Below are positions 27,387 through 38,946 of a stretch of 64,000 nt of DNA, piece after piece. The first letter of the stretch is position 1, and each line of letters starts with the position of its first letter. A program made the translations under genes and the position numbers. Source of the stretch: Lachnospiraceae bacterium AB2028 (GTDB taxonomy: Bacteria; Bacillota; Clostridia; Lachnospirales; Lachnospiraceae); assembly GCA_000621425.1 (NCBI GenBank), contig KK211276.1:1-64000 (forward strand). Reading direction: 5' to 3'. The notes below the pieces were generated by a model. The model was not told the origin of the DNA. It did no database searches and saw only the letters and a program-made list of their open reading frames with translations.

Positions 27387-27806
27387 TTACTTCTTGTCTT
27401 TAGGTCTCTTGGCACCGTACTTTGAACGAGCCTGCTTGCGGTCTGCAACACCTGCTGTATCAAGCGTTCCGCGGATAATATGATAACGTGTACCGGGCAG
27501 ATCCTTTACTCTTCCGCCCCTTACAAGTACCACACTATGCTCCTGAAGGTTGTGACCTTCACCGGGGATGTAGCTTGTTACTTCGATACCGTTTGAAAGA
27601 CGAACTCTGGCAATCTTACGAAGAGCAGAGTTAGGCTTCTTAGGGGTTGCAGTCTTAACTGCTGTACAAACACCACGCTTCTGAGGTGAGCTTGTAGCGA
27701 TCTCTTTCTTGTGAAGAGAGTTAACACCCTTGAGCAGTGCAGGTGCAGTTGACTTCTTAACCGAAGTTTCACGTCCCTTTCTTACTAACTGGTTAAATGT
27801 AGGCAT
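27387..27806 (-). CDS. rpsL: 30S ribosomal protein S12
   Basis: This 139-residue protein shows [12 protein letters not shown], the loop [19 protein letters not shown] (wild-type Lys at the streptomycin-resistance position) and [27 protein letters not shown]. It sits in the decoding centre and is the substrate of RimO, also encoded here. First gene of rpsL-rpsG-fusA. Confidence 0.98.
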   Translation of the reverse strand: MPTFNQLVRKGRETSVKKSTAPALLKGVNSLHKKEIATSSPQKRGVCTAVKTATPKKPNSALRKIARVRLSNGIEVTSYIPGEGHNLQEHSVVLVRGGRVKDLPGTRYHIIRGTLDTAGVADRKQARSKYGAKRPKDKK

Positions 27807-27890
27807 TCTGATTCATCTCCTTTCTGACTTAACATAAGCTATGTGCAATATGTGCAAACGAAAAAAACACACATTTGCGCATGCTCGACT

Positions 27891-27920
27891 ATTATACTTT
27901 TCAGTATGGGGATATGTCAA
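27891..27920 (-). promoter_or_regulatory. promoter of the str operon
   Basis: TTGACA (27915-27920) and TATAAT (27891-27896) on the minus strand, 18 bp apart; leader about 80 nt. Confidence 0.88.
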
Positions 27921-27940
27921 GAACTTTATTGAAGTGAGAA

Positions 27941-27973
27941 TAAAAACCGCCCGGTACCGGTATAGCACCGGGC
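27941..27973 (-). terminator. terminator of hybrid kinase 1
   Basis: GCCCGGT/ACCGGGC stem (27949-27955 with 27967-27973) is followed by GGTTTTTATT on the minus strand, just upstream of the str promoter. Confidence 0.8.
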
Positions 27974-27996
27974 AGCAAGCCAGCGTAAATCACTGA

Positions 27997-30621
27997 TCAT
28001 TTATGGGAAAGAACATCCGCAATCGGCCCCTTGAGCTTTACATACTCATTCACAAAAGCCTTGTGATGCTCTCCTACATAATCCGCATCGCCTTTGTCCG
28101 CTGCAGACTCAAGCTGCTGTGCCTTCTCTCCCAGCGCTGTTGCGCCGATCGTATAGGTAGAACTCTTTATCGAATGTATTCTTACGCAGTATTCACCTAT
28201 GTTTCCGCTATCAACAAACTTATTGAGATCTGCCACATTCACATCTATTGATTCATAATACAATCCCAGTATCTCAAGATAGTCATCCTTCGTTGCCAGA
28301 TAACCGAGTGCCTTGTCAACATCCAGCCCGGCACAAACAAGTGCTGAAAACTCCCTGGGAACATCAGAATCCATTTCAGGCTTTTCCACCTTTTCAATCT
28401 TTTCCGCCTTAACCAACTTGGGGACATTCAGCTTATAGGCCATTGTGTCAGCATCACCCTTTATCTTTTCCACCGGAAGATACCTAAGCAGCATGTCTTC
28501 AAGTTCCTTAGGATTTATCGGTTTCGTAAGATACTCGTCAAAGCCCGCATCAATGTACTCATCCCTTGCTCCGGTTATGGCATTCGCGGTAAGGCAGATA
28601 TACGGAGTCTCCATATTAGGATAACAGGTATTGCATTTCAGCTCTTTTAAAACTTCTATGCCATCCTTTCCCGGCATCATGTGATCCAGGAAGATAATAT
28701 CATAGCGCTTGTTCAGTATCATCTTTATTGCTTCATCGCCGCCGTCAGCCGTATCGATCTTCACCTTTGTCTGTTTCAGCAGCCTGGTGAATACCATAAG
28801 GTTCATCCGGTTATCGTCCACCACCAGGATCTCTGCATCCGGAGCCTCGAATTTCTGCTTATATTCTTTAATATCTTCCAGCTTTTTCTTTTGCGTCTCC
28901 TCAAAGTTGCCCAGCGGCTCCCATTTTACAACAGTCTGTTTTAATGCGAAGCTGAACTCCGAACCTGCTCCATAGATACTGGTTACCTCTAAGGAACTGC
29001 CCATCATTTCAAGCAGGCCCTTGGTAATGCTCATTCCCAGTCCTGTTCCTTCTATATTTCTATTGCGGGTTTCCTCTATACGGTCAAATTTCGAGAAAAG
29101 TTTCTGCATATCTTCCGGCTTAATGCCTATGCCCGTATCCTTAACCGAAACCCTGATCATCACGCTGTCAGGCTCTGAAGGGAGCTTATCGTAGGATACA
29201 CGGAAGGTCACGCCTCCCCTTTCCGTGTACTTTGCGGCATTTGTAAGAATGTTGGTTATTATCTGCTTGATCCTGATCTCATCGCCATGCAGCAGCTTAG
29301 GCGTATTCTCATCAAAATCCATGATAAGCTTCAGGTCCTTTGCCTCAAGACGGATCTTAATCATATTGACGAGATCATTTAACATAGAAGAAAGATCATA
29401 ATCCACGGGGATTATCTGCATCTTACCCTCTTCTATCTTTGAGAAATCCAGGATATCGTTTACAATACCCAGAAGCGTATTGCCTGCAGTCTTTATATTC
29501 TGGGAATATGTGATTATGTCTTCCTCCGTGCTTTCACGCAGTACCATCTCATTCATGCCCAGTATTGCATTTATGGGGGTACGGATTTCATGGGACATAT
29601 TTGAAAGGAAGGAAGATTTAGCTTCGTTTGCAGCCACCGCCCTTTCCGATATGGCTATCAGGCGTTCTCTCCTTTCTGTCATGCGCCTTACTACGACCGC
29701 CAGCGAAATGGCCGCTATCAGGAGATATACCGCTATTAGTATCATAGTAAGGGGCATTTCCTTATTTACTTCTGCCCTTTCCTGAACTACCAGTATGTTA
29801 TAGCTGTCCATCTTCTGCATTGCGCAATAGGAAGGTTTGTGATCTACCTTTGCAGAAAAATGAGTCACGCTTTCGTCACTGATGCTGCTTGTATCCATTC
29901 CAAGATCAGACAGCTTTTTCCCCACATGACGGTTCACCGTGGCCCCCAGTATCTCCTGGCTTTCAGCATCGGCAATGATTATATTTACGCCCTCATAGGC
30001 CGGTATATTATTGACAACTTCCGAAATGGCGTTGCTCTGCATTTCTTCTATCAGACGCCTCGGCTCGATTCCTATCTGTATCATGCGGGTACCGCTGTCA
30101 TTCCAGCAGATGGCATACATCATGGGTTTGCTCTCCGCCGTATTCGGGGTGACATCCTGGCACATGGAAAGTGCCTTATTCGACAGCATAGGCTTAAAAT
30201 ACGCCATCTGCTCACCGGAATCAAAAGTGTATCCGTAATATGCAGGGACTGTACCGCTATAGATTTCGCCATCCTCCGTGAAAAGATGTATCTCATCTAT
30301 GGACATAAGTTTTGCAAGCCTTATCTGCTCCGCAATGTCGAACTCCGTTCCGGGCACGTTGTCGATAACATAGGCAACAGCCTTTGCCTTTGATGTGTAG
30401 CTTTCCTTTAATGAGTCGGTAAGAGACTGCTCCTTATGAGCGTTCGCATCAAGCACATTCCTTACCTGGTCTATCAGCAGGTCCGATGCCTGATATGCCT
30501 GTTCCCTCTTACTTCTGTTTATGGTTACATATACGATAAAAAGCATCAGCAGGATGACAGCTGCTGCAAACACCCACATAAACCAGATGCCGCTCTTCTT
30601 ATTCTTTGTTGTATTATCCAT
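27997..30621 (-). CDS. hybrid sensor histidine kinase with receiver and HPt domains
   Basis: This 874-residue membrane kinase has TM1 (about 13-33), an extracytoplasmic sensor of about 250 residues, TM2 (about 290-312), a HisKA domain with NMSHEIRTP (His at about 344), a HATPase domain (NILTNAAKYT, DTGIGI, GTGLGMSI), a receiver (about 597-715, VVDDNRMNL and phospho-Asp in FLDHMMPG) and a C-terminal HPt with HSIKSSTY. A complete phosphorelay is thus in one chain; its final acceptor is not nearby. GGAGG before ATG supports the start. The signal is unknown. Confidence 0.92.
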   Translation of the reverse strand: MDNTTKNKKSGIWFMWVFAAAVILLMLFIVYVTINRSKREQAYQASDLLIDQVRNVLDANAHKEQSLTDSLKESYTSKAKAVAYVIDNVPGTEFDIAEQIRLAKLMSIDEIHLFTEDGEIYSGTVPAYYGYTFDSGEQMAYFKPMLSNKALSMCQDVTPNTAESKPMMYAICWNDSGTRMIQIGIEPRRLIEEMQSNAISEVVNNIPAYEGVNIIIADAESQEILGATVNRHVGKKLSDLGMDTSSISDESVTHFSAKVDHKPSYCAMQKMDSYNILVVQERAEVNKEMPLTMILIAVYLLIAAISLAVVVRRMTERRERLIAISERAVAANEAKSSFLSNMSHEIRTPINAILGMNEMVLRESTEEDIITYSQNIKTAGNTLLGIVNDILDFSKIEEGKMQIIPVDYDLSSMLNDLVNMIKIRLEAKDLKLIMDFDENTPKLLHGDEIRIKQIITNILTNAAKYTERGGVTFRVSYDKLPSEPDSVMIRVSVKDTGIGIKPEDMQKLFSKFDRIEETRNRNIEGTGLGMSITKGLLEMMGSSLEVTSIYGAGSEFSFALKQTVVKWEPLGNFEETQKKKLEDIKEYKQKFEAPDAEILVVDDNRMNLMVFTRLLKQTKVKIDTADGGDEAIKMILNKRYDIIFLDHMMPGKDGIEVLKELKCNTCYPNMETPYICLTANAITGARDEYIDAGFDEYLTKPINPKELEDMLLRYLPVEKIKGDADTMAYKLNVPKLVKAEKIEKVEKPEMDSDVPREFSALVCAGLDVDKALGYLATKDDYLEILGLYYESIDVNVADLNKFVDSGNIGEYCVRIHSIKSSTYTIGATALGEKAQQLESAADKGDADYVGEHHKAFVNEYVKLKGPIADVLSHK

Positions 30622-30713
30622 ATGGACCTTCCTCCGTTTCAGAACTTAGCCGCTCAAATTCTCCACATGTTTTATATAACAATCACTACTACAGAAAAAT
30701 ATAATCAGCTTAC

Positions 30714-30722
30714 ATTATAACA
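30714..30722 (-). promoter_or_regulatory. extended -10 promoter of hybrid kinase 1
   Basis: TGTTATAAT on the minus strand immediately after TTTTTT, which is also the tail of the upstream terminator. No -35. About 92 bp before the start codon. Confidence 0.6.
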
Positions 30723-30747
30723 AAAAAAGGGTGCATAAAGCTCCCTT
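30723..30747 (-). terminator. terminator of the metallo-hydrolase gene
   Basis: AAGGGAGC/GCACCCTT stem (30727-30734 with 30740-30747) followed by a T run on the minus strand. Confidence 0.7.
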
Positions 30748-30787
30748 GTAAAACAGCATATTATGCAATGATAAATTTTCCATAAAT

Positions 30788-31423
30788 TCAGTGTATCAGA
30801 ATCTCAGCTTTTACCGGCGGCTTAACATGTGCCGCAAAGATCTCACCATCCTCAGGCTTGCCGGCTATCTCGCCGTAATGGACAGGAACAGCAACCTTGG
30901 GCTGCATTTTATTCACCAGTTCAGCAGCCTTTACCGCATCCATTGTATAAAAGCCTCCTGCCGGCACCAGCGCAACATCGCACTTTACAGTTTCAGCCTC
31001 CTTTATTGCATCTATATCACCTGCGACATATATCCTTTTTCCGCAATCATCTACGACAAAGCCTGTCCAGCCGGCTCCCTTAGGATGAAAAGGCTTGAGT
31101 ATATTGTACATAGGCACCGTCTCTATCTTAAGGCCGGCTATATCATACGACTTCCCCGGCACAACGGTCTCGATTTTTGAAACTATGTCTGATAAATCCT
31201 TAGCCTTCCCTGCCATCTTCTCAGGTACTACGAGTATCGTATCCTCACAAGCCACCTTTTCTATATCTTCCGGTGAAAAATGGTCATAATGGTCATGGGT
31301 AACCAGAACATAGGCTGCATCCTTAGGAGACTCGTCCATATTGAAGGGATCGATATATATCATTCCCTTTTCTGATTCTATGCGTATGCTATTGTGCCTA
31401 AAAACCCTGATATTCTCCGTCAT
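30788..31423 (-). CDS. metallo-beta-lactamase-fold hydrolase (UPF0173-like)
   Basis: This 211-residue protein has the zinc motif THDHYDH and later AGDID and PVHYGE, fitting the UPF0173/L-ascorbate lactonase-like branch of the MBL fold. The substrate is unknown. The frame starts six codons earlier (31441), but the ATG at 31421-31423 gives the family-like start MTENIRVF and follows the upstream stop by one base, allowing coupled translation with the zinc-ribbon gene. Confidence 0.87.
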   Translation of the reverse strand: MTENIRVFRHNSIRIESEKGMIYIDPFNMDESPKDAAYVLVTHDHYDHFSPEDIEKVACEDTILVVPEKMAGKAKDLSDIVSKIETVVPGKSYDIAGLKIETVPMYNILKPFHPKGAGWTGFVVDDCGKRIYVAGDIDAIKEAETVKCDVALVPAGGFYTMDAVKAAELVNKMQPKVAVPVHYGEIAGKPEDGEIFAAHVKPPVKAEILIH

Positions 31424-31424
31424 G

Positions 31425-31715
31425 TCAAACCTGCCTTGCATTTGCTAGATTTTCTTCTCCCTGCACCCTTACAAGAAGGCTGTCGCAATAAGGGCAGACA
31501 CGGAGTGAATCCGTATTGGGAGCTGTACAGTTAGGACAAACGGCAAGCACCACTTCAGGCTTGGGCTTGTTGCGGATTTTTGCTATTTCCTTTTCCTTAT
31601 TTATTTCAATAGCTGATGAAACAGCACCAGAAACTGCAGAACTTACAGCTGAACTCACAGCATCAGATACAGCGTGCGAAACAGCATTTCCTATCATATT
31701 TCCCAGTAAACCCAT
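31425..31715 (-). CDS. small zinc-ribbon protein with Ala/Ser/Val helix
   Basis: This 96-residue protein has an N-terminal segment rich in AVS repeats (AVSDAVSSAVSSAVSGAVSS) that would form a small-residue helix able to pack or insert, then a charged stretch (EINKEKEIAKIRNKPKPE), and a C-terminal zinc ribbon with VCPNC and VCPYC. Function unknown; recruitment or scaffolding is only a guess. The upstream frame reaches 31763, but GGGGAGG six bases before the ATG at 31713-31715 selects this start. It is coupled to the metallo-hydrolase gene. Confidence 0.8.
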   Translation of the reverse strand: MGLLGNMIGNAVSHAVSDAVSSAVSSAVSGAVSSAIEINKEKEIAKIRNKPKPEVVLAVCPNCTAPNTDSLRVCPYCDSLLVRVQGEENLANARQV

Positions 31716-31832
31716 CTCAAACCTCCCCGTATAGCATAAATAACTTCTTTCATTATCGCACATATTTCAGCAAACATTGTACGATTTTCCATCCACAACA
31801 GGATTTAATTAAAAACCTTACATATAATTCTG

Positions 31833-31860
31833 CCGCCCCATTAAGGGACGGCAGATTAGC
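31833..31860 (-). terminator. hairpin after rny
   Basis: TCTGCCG/CGGCAGA with inner CCC/GGG pairs forms a strong stem about 60 bp past the rny stop. No clean T run follows, so termination would be partial. Confidence 0.5.
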
Positions 31861-31917
31861 ACATTCATTCTTCGGGCACGAAACCCTGCTCTTTCATTTC
31901 ATCCCAGCCGATGCAGA

Positions 31918-33477
31918 TTACTTCGCGTAATCCACAACTCTGGATTCTCTGATGACATTTACCTTTATCATGCCGGGATACTGCATCTCTGCTTCCACTT
32001 TCTTGGAAATATCCCTTGCAAGGATGACCATATCATCATCGGAAACCTGATCAGGAACGACCATGACTCTGATCTCCCTGCCGGCCTGTATAGCAAAGGT
32101 CTTCTCCACGCCGTCAAAGGAATTCGAGATTTCTTCAAGCTGTGTAAGCCTGTTGGTATATGTTCCCAGAGTCTCTCTTCTTGCTCCCGGTCTTGCAGCA
32201 GATATTGCATCAGCAGCCTGTACTAATACAGCAACCAATGACTGGGGCTCCACATCACCGTGGTGCGCCTCTACCGCATTTATTACCACACGGGATTCCT
32301 TGTACTTCTTGCAGAGCTCTACGCCAAGCTGTACGTGGGAACCATCCATATCATGGTCCACAGCCTTACCAATATCGTGCAGAAGACCTGCCCTCTTGGC
32401 AGTACGAACATCAAGTCCCAGTTCAGCAGCCAGGAGTCCGGCAAGCTGTGATACTTCTATAGAATGCTTAAGCGCATTCTGGCCAAAGCTCGTTCTGAAT
32501 TTCAGTCTTCCAAGAAGCTTTACAACCTCGGGATGAAGTCCATGGACACCGCACTCAAGCACAGCGGCCTCTCCTTCTTCCTTCATTACGGCATCCACTT
32601 CCCTGCGTGCCTTTTCAACCATCTCCTCAATCCTTGCGGGATGGATACGTCCGTCAACCACAAGACGTTCTATGGCAATACGGGCAACCTCACGCCTGAT
32701 AGGATCGAATCCGGAAAGAACCACTGCCTCCGGAGTATCGTCCACGATAAGCTCCACGCCGGTCATTGTCTCAAGGGTACGGATATTCCTTCCCTCTCGC
32801 CCAATGATCCTTCCCTTCATTTCATCATTAGGAAGCTGTACTACTGAAATAGTAGATTCTGACACATGGTCAGCTGCACATCTCTGTATGGCAGTTACAA
32901 CATATTCCTTGGCCTTCTTTTCAGCCTCTTCCTTGGCCTGAACCTCGGCCTCCTTGATCTTCATGGCGATCTCATGCTTAACTTCTTCTTCGACCGTCTG
33001 AATTACAAGTTCCTTAGCCTGGTCGGATGTCAGTCCCGATATCCTCTCAAGCTCTGTCAGTCTCTGGGCACTAAGCCTGTCAACTTCTTCTTTCTTCTTG
33101 TTGAGATTTTCTTCTCTCTGTGCTAAACTCTGTTCTCTTCGCTCGATTGCATCAGTCTTTTTATCGATGTTCTCTTCCTTCTGCTGTATGCGTCTCTCAG
33201 AACGGCTTATTTCATTTCTGCGTTCCTTAAGCTCTTTATCAAGTTCGCTCTTAGCCCTGATCGTTTCTTCCTTTACTTCGATCATGCTCTCGCGCTTCTT
33301 TTCTTCAGCAGTTTTCAGAGCCTCATCAATTATCTGTCTTGCCTTCGCATCTGCATTCCCTAATTTTCCTTCAACCTCTTTTCTGTATCTGCTGACAGAA
33401 ACTTTGGCTGTTACCGGAATAGCTATTACGAGGGTGACTGCTACTGCAATGAGTGCGGCGATTATCATCCCCATCAT
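31918..33477 (-). CDS. rny: ribonuclease Y
   Basis: This 519-residue membrane-anchored endoribonuclease starts mRNA decay in Firmicutes. N-terminal TM helix (about 4-24), a long charged coiled coil (about 30-200), a KH domain ([15 protein letters not shown]), and an HD domain with [12 protein letters not shown] and HHGD. The frame extends to a TTG at 33501, but ATG at 33475-33477 (or the next ATG, or 33468) gives the usual length. AAGGAGGG lies 11 bases upstream, rather far. Its own promoter is clear. Confidence 0.96.
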   Translation of the reverse strand: MMGMIIAALIAVAVTLVIAIPVTAKVSVSRYRKEVEGKLGNADAKARQIIDEALKTAEEKKRESMIEVKEETIRAKSELDKELKERRNEISRSERRIQQKEENIDKKTDAIERREQSLAQREENLNKKKEEVDRLSAQRLTELERISGLTSDQAKELVIQTVEEEVKHEIAMKIKEAEVQAKEEAEKKAKEYVVTAIQRCAADHVSESTISVVQLPNDEMKGRIIGREGRNIRTLETMTGVELIVDDTPEAVVLSGFDPIRREVARIAIERLVVDGRIHPARIEEMVEKARREVDAVMKEEGEAAVLECGVHGLHPEVVKLLGRLKFRTSFGQNALKHSIEVSQLAGLLAAELGLDVRTAKRAGLLHDIGKAVDHDMDGSHVQLGVELCKKYKESRVVINAVEAHHGDVEPQSLVAVLVQAADAISAARPGARRETLGTYTNRLTQLEEISNSFDGVEKTFAIQAGREIRVMVVPDQVSDDDMVILARDISKKVEAEMQYPGMIKVNVIRESRVVDYAK

Positions 33478-33589
33478 TGTACAGGAGCCCTCCTTGATCA
33501 AATTTATATTGTGTGCGATATCTTAGGCTTTATCGTTACAGCACAGAACAATTCTGCCACAAGGATATACAACGCCACAATTAGCACAT

Positions 33590-33619
33590 ATTATACCGTT
33601 TTTAGGAATGTTATGTCAA
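33590..33619 (-). promoter_or_regulatory. promoter of rny
   Basis: TTGACA (33614-33619) and TATAAT (33590-33595) on the minus strand, 18 bp apart. Confidence 0.88.
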
Positions 33620-33949
33620 TGACCTTGATTTAGTGAAAATACACTGCAAAACACTTTCGCATTCGAATTCTAAATAGAAATCCCGACAGCTGTTTCGCAA
33701 TTCCAACGCCCTGTATCATTGCACGCAAAACAAGATGATCAACATAAACATGTTAACCATAAAAAATCATCTGTTTTCGTTATTAGATTTTAAGGATTGA
33801 TCATCTACTGTCGGGATTGGCCCAGCCTTTCATAGATAAAAAGGCTACGAGTCCTGACTGGGGCGACTGCCCCATTGATTGCACCTGAAAAACTGACTGT
33901 CCCCAGGCACAATAGACCAGCATCATTAATCTCAAGCAATATGCTTGAT
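33620..33949. other. structured non-coding region between recX and rny
   Basis: About 330 bp without a gene. Outer arms AATCCCGACAG (33679-33689) and CTGTCGGGATT (33808-33818) pair perfectly. Inside, AGATGATCAA (33733-33742) pairs with TTGATCATCT (33797-33806). The right arms are adjacent while the left arms are 43 nt apart, giving a branched fold. Two more hairpins follow: AGCCTTT/AAAAGGCT (about 33824-33846) and TGGGGC/GCCCCA (33859-33874). I see no TTGACA-type promoter inside and no known RNA family I recognise. Confidence 0.6.
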
Positions 33950-34627
33950 TCAGCAATTCAACTCACACGTGCATTCGCACATTATTTTGATAGTTTTGTT
34001 AATATCTCTAAAATTGAACCCTTTCCCCATAAGGTAAGCTATCTGTTTATTGTATTCCTTATTATCCGCTGTTTTTGGATCAAAGTGTCGTTTTTCCAGC
34101 AGTCTGCGGATCTTATTGCTCTCATCATAGCATTCACCGTAACTGTCCCCCGGGAAAAAGGTTCCTATACGGCTCTCGCAAGCCTGCTCCACCGCCTCAG
34201 CAGCCACACCAGATTCAACTCCCTTACATACAAGAGCCTGCACTACAGCCTTTTTGCTTTTTCTGTCAATATAGCAGTCAGCATAGCGCACGGCATAATC
34301 CATATCATCCGCAAGGCCCTGTGCCTTCAGCTGAGCCACAGCTTTATCTATTACAGATAAGGGATAGGATCCGCGCCTTAGTCTATCCCTAAGCTCCCGC
34401 TCCGTATAATCCCTGCTTTCTATCAGATGATAAAGCCTTAAGATAGCACGCTTAACAAGGACATCTGAATAGATCTCTGTCCGCACATCATCGGAAAGAT
34501 CTTCACCCTCACGGATATCAAATTTTTTCAGTTCCTTCCTGTAAAGAGCAAAGGCCGGATACGAACCTTCGTCTAAAAAGATTTCGTACCGGCCCTTTCC
34601 TACAGGCTTAATGCCTGTTATGATCAT
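33950..34627 (-). CDS. recX: regulatory protein RecX
   Basis: This 225-residue protein modulates RecA filament growth. It has the RecX three-helix repeats: LIESRDYTERELRDRLRRGSYP, then AVRYADCYIDRKSKK, and a C-terminal repeat with YLMGKGFNFRDI. GGAGG precedes ATG. It lies 134 bp after recA, probably partly co-transcribed and thus under SOS control. Confidence 0.9.
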   Translation of the reverse strand: MIITGIKPVGKGRYEIFLDEGSYPAFALYRKELKKFDIREGEDLSDDVRTEIYSDVLVKRAILRLYHLIESRDYTERELRDRLRRGSYPLSVIDKAVAQLKAQGLADDMDYAVRYADCYIDRKSKKAVVQALVCKGVESGVAAEAVEQACESRIGTFFPGDSYGECYDESNKIRRLLEKRHFDPKTADNKEYNKQIAYLMGKGFNFRDINKTIKIMCECTCELNC

Positions 34628-34639
34628 GCATTCCTCCTT

Positions 34640-34760
34640 TTGCCGTTTCAGCGGCTACGCGAAGAGAATTTGTGTATACAAATTCTCTGATGCGATAAGG
34701 AACAATGTGCCGCTTTACGGCATCAATGTTCAGTTGAAAGAAATGCTATCGAGCATTTAT
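34640..34760 (-). promoter_or_regulatory. hairpin-rich recA-recX spacer
   Basis: From recA to recX on the minus strand: AAATGC/GCATTT (34741-34758), GCCGT-AAA-GCGGC (about 34710-34722), a perfect 11-bp stem AGAGAATTTGT/ACAAATTCTCT (34663-34688), and GCCGCT-GAA-ACGGC just before the recX ribosome site. None has a long T run. The two GCCG hairpins can also pair with each other, so an attenuator controlling recX level is plausible. Confidence 0.5.
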
Positions 34761-34761
34761 T

Positions 34762-35865
34762 TCAAACTTTATCTCCGGACTCTGATGCTGTTTCTACTAC
34801 TTCGTCATCAGATTTCTTTGTGCGTTTCATTGGCTTTTTATCAGCCTTGATATCGATTTCTGAAGGTGCTCCGCCTATGTTGTAATGCTCACGCACCAGA
34901 CGATCCACTTCTGCACACATATCAGGATGATCCTTAAGATAAATCTTGGCATTTTCCCTGCCCTGGCCGATCTTGTCACCCTTGTATGCATACCATGCGC
35001 CACTCTTGTTGATCACATCTATATCAACGGCAAGATCTAACAGGTCTCCCTCGTAAGAGATGCCCTCGCCGAACATGATGTCAAACTCAGCCTCCTTGAA
35101 GGGAGGAGCCACCTTGTTCTTTACGATCTTTGCCCTTGTGCGGTTACCTACTGAATCACCGCCGGCCTTGAGCTGCTCTACCCTGCGAACCTCCATACGG
35201 ACTGATGCATAGTACTTAAGCGCATTTCCGCCGGTGGTAACCTGAGGATTTCCGTAAAATACGCCCACCTTCTCACGCAGCTGATTGATAAAGATAACAG
35301 CGCAGTTTGACTTGCTGATGGCACCAGCCAGTTTCCTGAGAGCCTGGCTCATAAGTCTTGCCTGAAGTCCAACATGGGAATCACCCATATCGCCTTCCAG
35401 CTCTGCCTTAGGAGTAAGTGCTGCTACAGAGTCAATTACCACTATATCCACAGCACCGGATCTTACCATTGTCTCCGCAATCTCAAGTCCCTGCTCACCG
35501 TAATCCGGCTGGTTGATATAAAGATTGTCAACATCCACACCGATTGCCGCAGCATAAGCAGGATCAAGGGCATGCTCCGCATCGATAAAGCCTGCGATAC
35601 CGCCGCGCTTCTGAACCTCTGCTATCATATGAAGTGTAACCGTAGTCTTACCTGATGATTCAGGTCCGTATATTTCTATAACTCTTCCTTTGGGAATACC
35701 GCCTATGCCAAGGGCTATATCAAGTGAAAGGGATCCTGTGGGGATCGTCTCAATATTCATCTTATTGCTGGGATCGCCGAGCTTCATGAGCGCGCCCTTG
35801 CCATACTGTCTCTCAACCTGCTTTAAGGCTGCATCTAAAGCTCTTAACTTTTCTTCTCTTTCCAT
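34762..35865 (-). CDS. recA: recombinase RecA
   Basis: This 367-residue protein is the central strand-exchange and SOS co-protease. Walker A is GPESSGKTT; Walker B and MAW motifs follow ([45 protein letters not shown]), and the tail is charged. A longer frame reaches 35892, but ATG at 35863-35865 lies after AAGGAG and matches the family start. Preceded by an SOS promoter with two LexA boxes. Confidence 0.98.
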   Translation of the reverse strand: MEREEKLRALDAALKQVERQYGKGALMKLGDPSNKMNIETIPTGSLSLDIALGIGGIPKGRVIEIYGPESSGKTTVTLHMIAEVQKRGGIAGFIDAEHALDPAYAAAIGVDVDNLYINQPDYGEQGLEIAETMVRSGAVDIVVIDSVAALTPKAELEGDMGDSHVGLQARLMSQALRKLAGAISKSNCAVIFINQLREKVGVFYGNPQVTTGGNALKYYASVRMEVRRVEQLKAGGDSVGNRTRAKIVKNKVAPPFKEAEFDIMFGEGISYEGDLLDLAVDIDVINKSGAWYAYKGDKIGQGRENAKIYLKDHPDMCAEVDRLVREHYNIGGAPSEIDIKADKKPMKRTKKSDDEVVETASESGDKV

Positions 35866-35885
35866 TTCTTTTCTCCTTTCACAGA

Positions 35886-35936
35886 AAAACATCTGTTCGT
35901 GTTTATAAGATTAAAACATTTGTTCGTATTTGTCAA
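35886..35936 (-). promoter_or_regulatory. recA promoter with two LexA (DinR-type) boxes
   Basis: On the minus strand TTGACA (35931-35936) and TAATCT (35908-35913) are 17 bp apart. CGAACAAATGTTTT (35913-35926) fills the spacer, and a second box CGAACAGATGTTTT (35886-35899) lies downstream of the -10. Both fit the Gram-positive LexA consensus CGAACRNRYGTTYC but for one or two 3' bases. Confidence 0.92.
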
Positions 35937-36148
35937 CATAAAATTTTTAAAAATTACTATTCCGGTACCATATTCAGTTTTCAAGGTGCACAGAAACATC
36001 ATGCGCAGGATATTTCAAAAAATTTTTACTGGAATTCGAGCGGTCATCCGACCACCTTCGCGAATGCACGATACCGAACGGTATCTGTGAACTCCTATTT
36101 GCAGATAATACCATATTTTGACCAAAATTTCAAGACAGTATTAAAGCC
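35937..36148. other. intergenic region between recA and atpC
   Basis: No gene. It holds an A/T-rich stretch upstream of the recA -35, a CCTTGAAAACTGAATA segment (about 35972-35987, minus strand) that resembles a motif seen in Firmicutes rRNA spacers, and a GATACC/GGTATC hairpin near 36069-36084. No clear intrinsic terminator for the atp operon is seen. Confidence 0.5.
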
Positions 36149-36595
36149 TCAGATAAGGCTCTTCTTTCTTCCTGAATACTTTTTCTTCACATCAAGACGG
36201 TTAAGGGCACGCCTAAGCTTTGCTTCCGCGAGCTGATCCTCGATCCTGCCCTGCTTAAGCTTTATCAGGTCCTTGGCAGCCTTCTCTGATTCCTTCGCCC
36301 TGTTCTCATCTATTTCATCAGGGTCCTCAGCGGACTCCACCAGCACCAAAACCTCACTTGCCTCAACACGCATGATTCCGGCAGAAACCGCTGCATAACG
36401 CATACTGTCCTCCGGATCCTCGTCCTTCCTGTACTTAAGCAGCCCCTCTTTTATCGCTACCACCGCAGACTCATGCCCTGCCATGACGCCGAATTCCCCC
36501 TCAGCCGTGGGCACCGCAAGAAACTCCACCGCACCGCTGAAGAATACGGAACTTGCCTCATATATTTTAAGCTGAAATGAATTTAAGGTTTCCAA
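36149..36595 (-). CDS. atpC: ATP synthase epsilon subunit
   Basis: This 148-residue subunit of the F1 central stalk has the N-terminal beta-sandwich (FQLKIYEASSVFFSGAVEFLAVPTAEGEFGVMAGHESAVVAI) and a C-terminal helical hairpin with a basic tail. It couples rotation and can inhibit ATP hydrolysis. It starts one base before the atpD stop region. Last gene of the operon B-E-F-A-G-D-C. Slightly longer than the usual 130-140 residues. Confidence 0.94.
   Translation of the reverse strand: METLNSFQLKIYEASSVFFSGAVEFLAVPTAEGEFGVMAGHESAVVAIKEGLLKYRKDEDPEDSMRYAAVSAGIMRVEASEVLVLVESAEDPDEIDENRAKESEKAAKDLIKLKQGRIEDQLAEAKLRRALNRLDVKKKYSGRKKSLI

Positions 36596-38933
<2,338 letters not shown>

Positions 38934-38946
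<13 letters not shown>

Noticed and set aside
29839-30393. 184-codon open frame opposite hybrid kinase 1
   Set aside because: Shadow frame; the kinase frame has intact domains and a ribosome site.
31866-31917. Short frame after rny reading a protein-like stretch ending EQGFVPEE
   Set aside because: Too short and without a convincing start or ribosome site; could be a remnant but cannot be supported.
35972-35987. CCTTGAAAACTGAATA upstream of recA, similar to Firmicutes rRNA spacer sequence
   Set aside because: One short match with no rRNA or tRNA around it; chance cannot be excluded.
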